Assembly (NCBI RefSeq): GCF_902809865.1
Contig: NZ_CADDWH010000001.1
Location: 2,356,001 to 2,420,000, forward strand
DNA length: 64,000 nucleotides
Reading direction: 5' to 3'
From: Halobacillus sp. Marseille-Q1614
Lineage (GTDB): Bacteria > Bacillota > Bacilli > Bacillales > Halobacillaceae
Below the pieces are notes generated by a model. That model was not told where the DNA came from. It did no database searches and was given only the letters and a program-made list of their open reading frames with translations. Below are positions 8,000 through 15,680 of the stretch, piece by piece. The translations under genes were made by a program, and so were the position numbers. Numbering within the stretch: the first letter of the stretch is position 1; each line of letters begins with the position of its first letter.

Positions 8000-8198
8000 T
8001 TTATATTATTTACTCTTGCTTGCTAAAGCAGAACATCAGGAAGCCATGAGTGATCTTATTCAGCGTTTTGAACCAAAAATTAAAAAGCTGAGCTCGACAT
8101 TCCCGTCAGAAGACCGTGACGATATTGAGCAGGAACTGCGCATTCAAGTTCTGCATGCTGTTAAAAAATTTAATATTGAAGAAGAAAACCAAAAATAA
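7989..8198 (+). CDS. rsoA: RsoA-like sigma-70 region 2 subunit
   Basis: A 69-residue helical protein: YYLLLLAKAEHQEAMSDLIQRFEP, KIKKLSS, then DDIEQELRIQVLHAVKKF. This is the region-2 (N-terminal) half of an ECF-like sigma factor, the part that contacts core polymerase and the -10 element. It is the complement of the upstream region-4-only SigO-like protein; the two together make one sigma factor. The ATG at 7989 (GAGGAG seven bases before) is preferred over an in-frame ATG at 7974. It ends at a bidirectional terminator. Confidence 0.78.
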   Translation: MKNNLYYLLLLAKAEHQEAMSDLIQRFEPKIKKLSSTFPSEDRDDIEQELRIQVLHAVKKFNIEEENQK

Positions 8199-8224
8199 GC
8201 TGCCTTATCTAAAGGCAGCTTATA
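8195..8224. terminator. Bidirectional terminator, rsoA / cstA
   Basis: ATAAGCTGCCTT-ATCT-AAAGGCAGCTTAT forms a near-perfect 12-bp stem between convergent genes. Confidence 0.75.
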
Positions 8225-8228
8225 AATA

Positions 8229-9677
8229 TTAACTGGCTTCTGAAGCCAGTTTCGCTTCTTTGTTTTTAGCTGAATGATTTTGGACCAACTTTTTAATGAA
8301 CCAGGTTAAAACGGCTACCCAAATGACAGCGCCGCTCCACATGGATACATCATATGGAAGCCCGAAACCTTCAGGAGCATAAAAAATATAAGTGCTCACA
8401 ACACCCGTCATAAACAGAGCCGGTACACTGCAAATCCAGTGGAATTTCTGTTTTTCCAGCAGATAAATAGCTGCTGTCCAGAGCATGATGGTAGCTACTA
8501 CCTGATTGGACCACCCCACATATCTCCATAAGAACGTGTAGTCAATCGTAGATAGATAAAAAGCAGGCGTCGCCACGACTAGCACGAGAAGACCATTTTT
8601 AAGTTTACTAGGTGATTGATTGGAATCTTTTTTACGCAGAAGTTCGCTTAACATCATTCGTGAAGAGCGAAGAGCTGTATCCCCTGTAGTGATTGGAAGA
8701 ATAATGACTCCAAGTATAGCGAGAATCCCGCCAAACGTTCCGAGCGTAGTGGAACTGATTTCATTAATAACTCCAGCAGGTCCCCCTGCATCTAAAGCTG
8801 TTTGAAGTCCGCCTGTACTGCCGAAGAAGGCCATACCCGCAGCGGCCCAAATAAGTGCAATGACTCCTTCTCCAATCATCGCTCCATAGAATACTTTACG
8901 TCCTTCACTTTCCTTTTTCAGCGTTCGTGCAAGAATCGGACTTTGCGTACTGTGAAATCCGGAAATCGCCCCGCAGGAAATGGTCACCATCATCAGCGGC
9001 CAGATAGGCAGCTCTCCAGGATGCAGATTGCTTAACGCTAAATTAGGCACAGGATTATCAAAGAAAAATAACCCGATTCCGATAGATACCGCCATAAAAA
9101 TCAGGATAGCTCCCAAAAGCGGATAAATGCGGCCGATGATTTTATGGACCGGAAGTAACGTTGCTATTAAGAAATAACCAAAGATAATAGCTAATGAGGT
9201 AAGAAAGTTTAAAGGTGTCAGCTGGGTTACGAGTTCAGCTGGACCTGCCGTAAAGGCAGCTGCAACAAGCACCATTAAAGCAATAGAGAAAACATTTATA
9301 AAAGCCTGAACGTTTTTCCCAAGAAATTTACCAACAATCGTCGGGAACTGGGCCCCTTTATATCTGACTGACATCATACCGCTGAAATAATCGTGTACGG
9401 CTCCTGCAAAAATACAGCCGATGACGATCCAGATAAACGCTACAGGACCATACAATGCTCCCATAACTGCTCCGAAAATAGGTCCAAGCCCAGCGATATT
9501 TAGCAATTGGATTAAACTCGCTCTCCACCAGCTTATTGGTGTATAGTCAAAGCCGTCTTTGTGTGTATAAGCAGGTGTAGGATTTTCGTCATTAATGCCG
9601 AAAATTCGCTCAACCACCTTTGCGTAGATCATGTAACCTGCGATTAATAATAAAATGGATGCAACAAATGTGAGCAT
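8229..9677 (-). CDS. cstA: Carbon starvation protein A family transporter
   Basis: A 482-residue membrane protein with ~13 helices of the CstA family, which import pyruvate or peptides. It carries the N-terminal TPISWWRASLIQLLNIAG and GPIFGAVMGALYGP segments and ISGFHSTQSPI of the family. The ATG at 9675-9677 follows GGAGG with a 7-nt spacer and is preferred over an in-frame upstream ATG. The length fits the short Gram-positive form. A cre-like site and a CodY-like site lie upstream, consistent with control by carbon and nitrogen status. Monocistronic. Confidence 0.88.
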   Translation of the reverse strand: MLTFVASILLLIAGYMIYAKVVERIFGINDENPTPAYTHKDGFDYTPISWWRASLIQLLNIAGLGPIFGAVMGALYGPVAFIWIVIGCIFAGAVHDYFSGMMSVRYKGAQFPTIVGKFLGKNVQAFINVFSIALMVLVAAAFTAGPAELVTQLTPLNFLTSLAIIFGYFLIATLLPVHKIIGRIYPLLGAILIFMAVSIGIGLFFFDNPVPNLALSNLHPGELPIWPLMMVTISCGAISGFHSTQSPILARTLKKESEGRKVFYGAMIGEGVIALIWAAAGMAFFGSTGGLQTALDAGGPAGVINEISSTTLGTFGGILAILGVIILPITTGDTALRSSRMMLSELLRKKDSNQSPSKLKNGLLVLVVATPAFYLSTIDYTFLWRYVGWSNQVVATIMLWTAAIYLLEKQKFHWICSVPALFMTGVVSTYIFYAPEGFGLPYDVSMWSGAVIWVAVLTWFIKKLVQNHSAKNKEAKLASEAS

Positions 9678-9743
9678 CGCTGAGCCTCCTCTCAAAAATC
9701 AATGTAAGGAGTATTCTATACCGGTCCATCGACAATAACAACC

Positions 9744-9758
9744 ATATTTCTGAAAATT
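9744..9758 (-). promoter_or_regulatory. CodY-box-like site upstream of cstA
   Basis: ATATTTCTGAAAATT matches the CodY consensus AATTTTCWGAAAATT at 13 of 15 positions, about 70 bp before the cstA start. Binding is inferred only. Confidence 0.4.
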
Positions 9759-9785
9759 TTATATTTTTTCTTTTTTCTCTATATT

Positions 9786-9799
9786 TTGAAGCGTTTTCA
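9786..9799 (-). promoter_or_regulatory. cre-like CcpA site upstream of cstA
   Basis: TTGAAGCGTTTTCA matches the cre consensus TGWAARCGYTWNCW at 12 of 14 positions, ~110 bp upstream of cstA. Confidence 0.45.
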
Positions 9800-9823
9800 A
9801 TGGAAACAATTAGTAACGCTAAC

Positions 9824-9930
9824 AAAAAAAGCGAGACTCAGCATTGAGTCTCGCCCGCCTTATGTAACCTGCCACCCCATAAGAGAATGGTTAAGTTCCC
9901 GCAGTCGCTTTAGCGATGGGGTGGCATTAC
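9824..9930 (-). ncRNA. Candidate structured small RNA with its own terminator
   Basis: Read on the minus strand, an 11-bp perfect stem (9916-9926 with 9870-9880) encloses a small CGC-TAAA-GCG hairpin. It is followed by a 10-bp GC-rich hairpin (9845-9854 with 9831-9840) and a T7 run, a classic intrinsic terminator. No minus-strand gene lies upstream to need that terminator: the next gene to the right is a plus-strand pseudogene. An independent RNA of ~105 nt is the simplest reading. No family is recognised and the promoter is weak by eye. Confidence 0.4.
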
Positions 9931-10009
9931 TAATAAAATAGCACAGCAGATGAACGCAAAGCAAGTTATAGGAAAATACTATATAATAAACAAAAAGTTA
10001 ATTGGAGTG

Positions 10010-10459
10010 ATGCGTTTGACTGCTTCCCTTCAAGAACAGCCACCTTCCTTACTTCACAGAATAAGCCCCTCCCATCCTAAGCACGAAGCCATTTCAGAAT
10101 TATTAGGCCGGCAGAAAGCTGGTGCTTATAGAGAAGAATCCCTTCATTACGGGCTCTCTCACATTCCAGCATCTAACTTCTTTACATTTTCTACGATGTA
10201 CGCCTTCCCCTATTGAATGATTTCTTAGTACAACTATCGATGCCCTCATCGTTTCTAATAAGTATATATTTATATTAGAAGTCAAAAATCAGGAAAAAGT
10301 ATTGATATGGATAACCATCAGCTGATTCGCATTCTCGATGACAATGAAGCCGGGATGCCGAACCCTATCACTCAAGCCGACAGTCAGCTGGCTCACCTAA
10401 AAAACCGGCTGATTGAAAACAAGCTGCCTATCCCTCCGATCCATTCCCTTCCTTCCTAA
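10010..10459 (+). pseudogene. Decayed NERD-domain (nuclease-related) gene
   Basis: The remnant reads through three pieces in different frames. Piece one (from ATG 10010) has the N-terminal pattern of Bacillus NERD proteins: HPKHEAISELLGRQKAGAYR then EESLHYGLSHIP. Piece two, in another frame around 10220-10290, reads IDALIVSNKYIFILEVKNQE, the core NERD strand with conserved Asp, Glu and Lys. Piece three (10307-10459) reads HQLIRILDDNEAGMPNPI and ends at a stop where a full gene would continue. At least two frameshifts and an early stop or 3' loss mark it as dead. Intact NERD proteins are ~300 residues of uncertain function. Confidence 0.7.
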
Positions 10460-10493
10460 ATTTTACTCAAAATTACCACGCTCATCCAAAATA

Positions 10494-10512
10494 TTTGTGA
10501 GCTCATCACAAA
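10494..10512. promoter_or_regulatory. Operator-like dyad TTTGTGA-N5-TCACAAA
   Basis: A perfect 7-bp inverted repeat, followed directly by another TTCACAAA half, ~150 bp upstream of the hydrolase gene. It resembles Rex or Crp/Fnr half-sites, but the 5-nt spacer fits neither exactly. Confidence 0.4.
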
Positions 10513-10657
10513 GTTCACAAAAAATTAAAGAATTCACCTATTAATACTAGCACAGGGCGCTTCTATGCTTTACTATGAGGGGAGGCAGATTAATCTGTCG
10601 AAGTTAGTCATAAAGAGACTGGTTAACAGAAAGAAATAAATACAGGAGGACCCCCTC

Positions 10658-11467
10658 GTGTTAGATTATAAAATTTACAGCAAAGATAACAGTAAAGAAT
10701 ACCTCGTTTTACTTCATGGAATAGGTGGAAACTCGAATATTTTTGCGAAACAATTAAAGTTCTATAAGGACCACTTCAATGTGATTACGATCCATTTGCC
10801 GGGTCATGGCAAATCATTTGGAATAGATAAATACGGTAATGCTTTCTCTGAACAAGCCGTAGTTGAAGATATCATCGCAACATTGGATATTTTAAAAATT
10901 GAGAGAGCCCATTTCATTGGAGTATCCCTCGGATCCGTTATGATTCACTACTTGATGAAATCCCACCCTGACCGAGTAATCAGTGCTGTGCTCACGGGAG
11001 CAATTACAGAATTTAATTTCATCTCTAAAGTTCTTCTTTTTGTTGGAAAAATGATCAAGTCAATTACGCCTCATTTATGGCTGTATCATCTTTTCGCGTT
11101 TATCATTATGCCTAAAGCAAATCATAAACAATCCAGGGATACGTTCATCAAAGAAGCGAAGAAAATGAAGCGTGAAGATTTTATTGGATGGTTTAACATC
11201 GCTCATCGAGTGGCTAAAAGTTATGACCTGGTACCAAAACTTACTGACAAAATTCCTAAACTTTATGTTTCAGGGAGCGAGGACCACCTTTTCTTAAACA
11301 ATCTTAAGAAAGACATTAAGCAGGATATAAATGCCAGCTTAAAGCTTATTGAAAAGTGCGGCCACGTATGTAACATTGAAAAGTACAAAGAATTTAATCG
11401 GATCACTCTCGACTTTCTTAAAGGGAATCGGAATCATAAAGTGAAGCCGGCCAAACAGATTTCTTAG
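10658..11467 (+). CDS. Alpha/beta hydrolase
   Basis: A 269-residue alpha/beta-hydrolase fold enzyme with a GTG start behind AGGAGGA. The oxyanion segment is LLHGIGGN near residue 20. The nucleophile elbow is GVSLGS (Ser near 93), the acid is in SGSEDHLF (Asp near 209), and the base is in CGHVCNIE (His near 233), so the triad is complete. A hydrophobic lid near residues 125-150 (VLLFVGKMIKSITPHLWLYH) suggests a lipid-like or membrane-proximal ester or thioester. It is 25 bp upstream of a thioester-reductase-like gene with a shared terminator, so the two form an operon. Substrate unknown. Confidence 0.8.
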   Translation: MLDYKIYSKDNSKEYLVLLHGIGGNSNIFAKQLKFYKDHFNVITIHLPGHGKSFGIDKYGNAFSEQAVVEDIIATLDILKIERAHFIGVSLGSVMIHYLMKSHPDRVISAVLTGAITEFNFISKVLLFVGKMIKSITPHLWLYHLFAFIIMPKANHKQSRDTFIKEAKKMKREDFIGWFNIAHRVAKSYDLVPKLTDKIPKLYVSGSEDHLFLNNLKKDIKQDINASLKLIEKCGHVCNIEKYKEFNRITLDFLKGNRNHKVKPAKQIS

Positions 11468-11492
11468 AAAAGCCGAAACAGGAGTGAATGAT

Positions 11493-12548
11493 TTGAATAT
11501 ATTTTTAACAGGTTCGACTGGTTTTCTAGGTGGTAAATTAATTCAAAACTTAATGAAAGATACAGATCATCATGTCTATCTTTTAGTTCGCAATTTAGGA
11601 AAAGCCAGACAGCTCGTAGAATCTTTTTCAGAAGAGAACCAGAAGAGAATTCACATTTTGGAGGGAGATATTACTTCTCCGAATTGTGGAATAACTGAAG
11701 AAACTTTTAATCAGCTGAAAGGCAAGATTGATTGTTTCTATCACTCGGCTGCCCTCGTGAAGTTTGATGTAGAGCTCAGCGATGAATTGTTCGAGATTAA
11801 TTATACAGGTACGTTAAACACCTTAGAGCTTGCGAAAGAGCTTGCGGTGAAGAAGTTCTTCTATATCAGTACAGCCTATACGGTTGGTAAAAAGAGCCAT
11901 GGTGTCGAAGAGCTCTATCCCTTGGACGCTGAGTATCATAACCCTTATGAAGCAAGTAAAGTCAAGTCAGAGCACCTTGTTTTTTCTTATGGTAATCAAA
12001 TGGATGTCTCGATTTTTCGTCCGGCGATTATCGTCGGTGATTCTAAAACCGGGGAAGCTGATTCTGAATTTACACTGTATGGTTTCATGAGAGCTTTAGA
12101 TATCTTTAAACGCCGTATGATGAGAAAAAGTGATGCCAACAAAGATGAAAAGTATCGGGTAATAGCCAATCAAGAGGGTACTTCTAACTTTGTACCTGTT
12201 GATTATGTAGCGGATATACTAAGTTTAGCTGTGACGAAAGCTGAACCTCATACGATTTACAACATCACGAATCCTAATCCTCCGACTAATTATGAGATCA
12301 TGAAAATGTTCAAAGAAGCTCTTCAATTTGAGCAGCTTGATTTAATAAACAGCCAGGGTGATTATGAGCTCAGTGAAGAAGAAAAACAATTGAATGGCAT
12401 GGTCGATATTTTCAGTGTTTATTTAGCGGGCAATGTGTCCTTCCGTGATGAAAACACTCAAAGGTTAATAGAAGGTACAGGTGTTAAACATCTAAACCTG
12501 CCGCCACAGACAGTACAAATGATTATCAACGCTTATTTTACACATTAA
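11493..12548 (+). CDS. Thioester-reductase-like SDR (NAD-binding_4 type)
   Basis: A 351-residue extended short-chain dehydrogenase. The NAD(P) loop GSTGFLGG is at the N-terminus, LLVRN marks the end of strand 2, and ISTAYTVG and YEASKVKSE supply the Ser and Tyr-x3-Lys catalytic set. The overall pattern is that of thioester reductase domains and fatty acyl reductases. The TTG at 11493 has AGGAG eight bases before; the upstream in-frame GTG at 11484 overlaps that site and is rejected. With the preceding hydrolase it may process an acyl thioester or ester, but the pathway is not evident. Confidence 0.75.
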   Translation: MNIFLTGSTGFLGGKLIQNLMKDTDHHVYLLVRNLGKARQLVESFSEENQKRIHILEGDITSPNCGITEETFNQLKGKIDCFYHSAALVKFDVELSDELFEINYTGTLNTLELAKELAVKKFFYISTAYTVGKKSHGVEELYPLDAEYHNPYEASKVKSEHLVFSYGNQMDVSIFRPAIIVGDSKTGEADSEFTLYGFMRALDIFKRRMMRKSDANKDEKYRVIANQEGTSNFVPVDYVADILSLAVTKAEPHTIYNITNPNPPTNYEIMKMFKEALQFEQLDLINSQGDYELSEEEKQLNGMVDIFSVYLAGNVSFRDENTQRLIEGTGVKHLNLPPQTVQMIINAYFTH

Positions 12549-12550
12549 AA

Positions 12551-12591
12551 AGCCCTGAAGAATCTTCTAAAGATTCTTCAGGGTATTTTTT
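12551..12591. terminator. Bidirectional terminator
   Basis: CCCTGAAGAATCT and its complement pair around TCTAA, with A5 before and a T-rich run after, between the SDR gene and the convergent MFS gene. Confidence 0.8.
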
Positions 12592-13777
12592 ATGAGGCTG
12601 AGCGAGCCTGCTCTTGTTGACTGGATTTTTCACTGTTTAGGAACAGAGACATCACTAACATAAGCGCTAGGAAGATAAGCACGACACCGAATCCGCCTGT
12701 GTGACCAAACGTTTCAGATGCCAATCCTACGATATAACCGGCAATACCTCCGCCGATTCCTGAAGCAATATAAATTAATCCCAGCGCGGAACCGCTCGTT
12801 TTAGACAGCTGTGTACCAAAAGCTGTAGCTGTCGGGAATAATGTTGAGAAGAACAGGCCGGCTCCCGCAAAAAGATAGGGGAAGCTGTTTGCAAATAGGA
12901 AGCTGATTCCTACCATAATAACCGATCCTGCCGAGAAAGTGATTAGGATCTTACGTTCATTTACCCAATTCGATAGATAAGCGACTCCCAGCCGTCCAAC
13001 CATAAAGAATATAGAAAACAGCGACAGAATTGCAGCTACCATGTCTTCCTTAGCAGACTGTGATAATCCTCCGAGGTCGAGTGATTTTAAATAACTCGGA
13101 AAGAAGTTGGTAAACGATACTTCTGCAGATACCTGAAGCATTAGGAACACCATAAGGAAAACAAACTGTGCGTCTTTTAACATCGGAATGAATGCCTTAA
13201 GATCAACTTTTTCAGCTTTGCCTGTTGGAAATGATACAGAAGTAATATAAATAATAATGCCTACGATTGCCACTGCAATCCCTACATAGAAAACGCGCCA
13301 TGAAGCAAATTGGAACATATAGTTTAGAATCTGCGGGAAGAGAACCATCCCAAGTCCATAAACACCCATCGCGTAGTTAAACATTTGTCTTTGCTTATCA
13401 GGATAAGCAGCCGGTACAATAGCGTTAGAAGCTACACCAAGCGCCCCTAAACCAAATCCAATAATCATATAAAAGCCTAAGAAAAACATAATATTAGGCG
13501 CCGCACCCGTACCTGCAAATCCAAGGGCCATCACAATCGCACTAATAATCGTCATCGTGCGCAAACCTTTTTTATCGGTATAATAGCCGATGATTACACT
13601 AGCTAAAGTAAACCCGAGCTGGAAGATAAAAACGATAAAACCGAACTCGCCCATATCGAGACCAAGATCATTTTCTACTTGATCTAAGACAATTCCTTTC
13701 GTATTTGTAACTCCACCTGATATAAATTGAGTAAACATGAGTATGATTAACGCATGAATACTTTTTCCTTTTGACAT
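12590..13777 (-). CDS. MFS transporter
   Basis: A 395-residue major facilitator with 12 helices. The loop 2-3 motif is GYYTDKKGLRTM (family G-x3-D-x2-G-R), near residue 65. FMVGRLGVAYLSNWV is the equivalent in the second half. FGLGALGVASNAIVPA and YGLGMVLFPQIL fit the sugar/organic-acid-type MFS permeases, but the substrate cannot be read from sequence. The start follows AGGAGG. It stands alone, with terminators on both sides. The C-terminal tail is short and hydrophilic. Confidence 0.8.
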   Translation of the reverse strand: MSKGKSIHALIILMFTQFISGGVTNTKGIVLDQVENDLGLDMGEFGFIVFIFQLGFTLASVIIGYYTDKKGLRTMTIISAIVMALGFAGTGAAPNIMFFLGFYMIIGFGLGALGVASNAIVPAAYPDKQRQMFNYAMGVYGLGMVLFPQILNYMFQFASWRVFYVGIAVAIVGIIIYITSVSFPTGKAEKVDLKAFIPMLKDAQFVFLMVFLMLQVSAEVSFTNFFPSYLKSLDLGGLSQSAKEDMVAAILSLFSIFFMVGRLGVAYLSNWVNERKILITFSAGSVIMVGISFLFANSFPYLFAGAGLFFSTLFPTATAFGTQLSKTSGSALGLIYIASGIGGGIAGYIVGLASETFGHTGGFGVVLIFLALMLVMSLFLNSEKSSQQEQARSAS

Positions 13778-13862
13778 GACAAGGACCTCCTGAATAGATA
13801 TAAAAATTAATACATATGCGGAGATACCCGGTCATTTTTTCAGTAAAACTTTGTAAACGATA

Positions 13863-13893
13863 CCAATAAAAAATCCATTTTTTCTGAAAAATG
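13863..13893 (-). terminator. Terminator after the metallophosphoesterase gene
   Basis: On the minus strand CCATTTTTC-AGA-AAAAATGG is followed by ATTTTTTATT. The stem is AT-rich and only moderately convincing. Confidence 0.5.
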
Positions 13894-13894
13894 G

Positions 13895-14620
13895 TCAGCC
13901 TGCAGGAGAAGCATTCATTAACAGATTACTCAACAATTTCTTTTGAGGGTAATCAGAGGATTTAACGTCTTCCACTGTTTCCTCCAGATCGTAGCTTGTT
14001 CGTATAATCGACACCTGGACTCCTTCTTCTTCAATATCAACCATTGCATAAGAAGGCTGGGCGAGCCCGTCAAATGGCAGCCCGACACTGCCTGTATTTA
14101 TAATAATTTTCCCATCGATATGACGGACATAAGGCTTATGGATATGACCGTAGATATAGATATCTGCTTTATCATTCTTCATAAGCTTTTCTTTCATGGT
14201 CTCCTTTGTTGATGATGGCTGGACCACTTCAAATAAGTCATCTGGGGCAGCGTGAAACCCGTGAATATGAACACCTTCATAATCTTCATTGATTTCACTT
14301 GGCAGCTGGTCTAAGTAATAGACGGACTCACTACTCATATTATTAGTGGTCCATTCCTTCTCCTCATTCATGTCATCGATAACTTCATCGGGAACTTCCC
14401 CGTGCTGGACGCCGCGTACGACCCACTCATCTGCATTCCCTTTTATAACCTTAGCATCGAGCTCTCGTACCATTTGAACAGATCGTTCAGGCTCCAATCC
14501 TCTAAAAGCAAGGTCTCCAAGGACAAACAACCTGTCTATTTCTCTTTTTTTAAGATCTGCTAATACCGCTTCTAAAGCTTGGGCATTGCCGTGAATATCT
14601 GAAATAAATGCTAGTCTCAT
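13895..14620 (-). CDS. Metallophosphoesterase, YfcE-like
   Basis: A 241-residue calcineurin-like phosphoesterase. Metal ligands in order: SDIHGN (residues 7-12), LGDLAFRG, KGNADEWV, HGFHA and YGHIHKPYV, ending with NTGSVGLPFDG typical of the compact YfcE/MJ0936 branch. Family members hydrolyse phosphomonoesters or phosphodiesters with two metal ions, and some act on diadenosine polyphosphates. It is cytosolic, with no signal peptide. It lies 62 bp downstream of the APH-like kinase gene in the same direction and may be co-transcribed with it. Confidence 0.82.
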   Translation of the reverse strand: MRLAFISDIHGNAQALEAVLADLKKREIDRLFVLGDLAFRGLEPERSVQMVRELDAKVIKGNADEWVVRGVQHGEVPDEVIDDMNEEKEWTTNNMSSESVYYLDQLPSEINEDYEGVHIHGFHAAPDDLFEVVQPSSTKETMKEKLMKNDKADIYIYGHIHKPYVRHIDGKIIINTGSVGLPFDGLAQPSYAMVDIEEEGVQVSIIRTSYDLEETVEDVKSSDYPQKKLLSNLLMNASPAG

Positions 14621-14682
14621 AAACTTCTCCTTTTAATTAAGAATTTTATCTTATCGTTCCCTTCCCGTTTCTTCATAAACTA

Positions 14683-15624
14683 TCAAAGTGATTTAATTTT
14701 TTCTGCCATCGAATGATGAAAATTATCGTAATAAAGCTTTTGAAAAATATTAATTCCTTTATAGAAGCTCTCGCTGTACTCCTCTGTTTGTTTATTAACT
14801 GACCAGGACGTGGCAAGAACCGTATGAGCAAACCCCCACATGAGGAAACGCTCTTTATTTAAGTTTAGCTTATCCGTGAACAGATCTATTCTTTTTCTAA
14901 TAATATTCAATTCTCCAGCATCAGGCGGCATGCAATTCAATAAATACTGAACAAGGTCATACTCCACCTCGCCTACGAGTCCTTTAGGGTCTATCGCTGC
15001 CCAATTGCCTCCTCTTTGCAGTATATTATAGTGGTGAAAATCGCCATGTAAAACATATAAATGACTCATCGATTGATTCAAATATGTAAAGATCTGTAAC
15101 GCTTCCTGAAGAGTTTCATTTGAGATTGGCCCCAGTCCATTCGGGGAATTTTGATAGATAATCCTAAGATTCTCTTCCCTGCTTTTCGTGGAATACAGAC
15201 GGCACCCAGCAGGCTTAGGAACAGTTAATTGTTCAATAACATCGGCTGCTATCCTCGTGGCTTCCTCATCATCTTCAAGCTCGGCAAGCATCGTGCCAGG
15301 GCTTACTTTCTCAAGAATTAAAATCCGCCTATGTGGATCTTCATCGATCAATTGGACAATTCCCTCAGGGTTTAGAATTTGCAGTGCTTCTCGCTCATCA
15401 CTGTGTCCGTCTTCGGGCAGCCCAAGCTTAACCACCACTTCCTTCCCATCCTTTCTTACAGCAGGTGCCACATAATTATAGGAGAGCTCGAAAGGAGCAT
15501 GTATCGAAAGGTTCCAATGATATTCACAGTACTTTAAAAGCTCAGGGAGCTCGTTCAGCCACTTCTCTCCAGTTTTAGGACAGGCTGATTTTACATTTCG
15601 CACAAATTTGTCCTGCAGCTTCAT
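14683..15624 (-). CDS. Aminoglycoside/hydroxyurea phosphotransferase family protein (APH(6)-like)
   Basis: A 313-residue kinase-like protein. EVVVKLGLP carries the ATP-binding Lys, and HGDFHHYNIL near residue 205 is the Brenner motif with the catalytic Asp and Asn. AIDPKGLVGEVEYD near 225 holds the metal-binding Asp. The GDxHxxN-then-DPKG-GE pattern matches streptomycin/hydroxyurea phosphotransferases, so a small amino-sugar or similar substrate is possible. Resistance activity is not shown by sequence alone. The start at 15624 follows AAGGAGAAGG; an upstream in-frame ATG overlaps the neighbour's terminator. Confidence 0.75.
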   Translation of the reverse strand: MKLQDKFVRNVKSACPKTGEKWLNELPELLKYCEYHWNLSIHAPFELSYNYVAPAVRKDGKEVVVKLGLPEDGHSDEREALQILNPEGIVQLIDEDPHRRILILEKVSPGTMLAELEDDEEATRIAADVIEQLTVPKPAGCRLYSTKSREENLRIIYQNSPNGLGPISNETLQEALQIFTYLNQSMSHLYVLHGDFHHYNILQRGGNWAAIDPKGLVGEVEYDLVQYLLNCMPPDAGELNIIRKRIDLFTDKLNLNKERFLMWGFAHTVLATSWSVNKQTEEYSESFYKGINIFQKLYYDNFHHSMAEKIKSL

Positions 15625-15648
15625 TTGTATCCTTCTCCTTATCCCAGT

Positions 15649-15676
15649 ATGAAAGCCCGGCTTTTTTCCGGGCTTA
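15649..15676 (-). terminator. Terminator after the NAD(P)-binding gene
   Basis: AAGCCCGG and CCGGGCTT pair around an A6 loop. Confidence 0.7.
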
Positions 15677-15680
15677 GGTG

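Noticed and set aside
9950-10216. 88-residue intact gene before the hydrolase
   Set aside because: It is the first piece of a frameshifted NERD remnant, not a complete protein.
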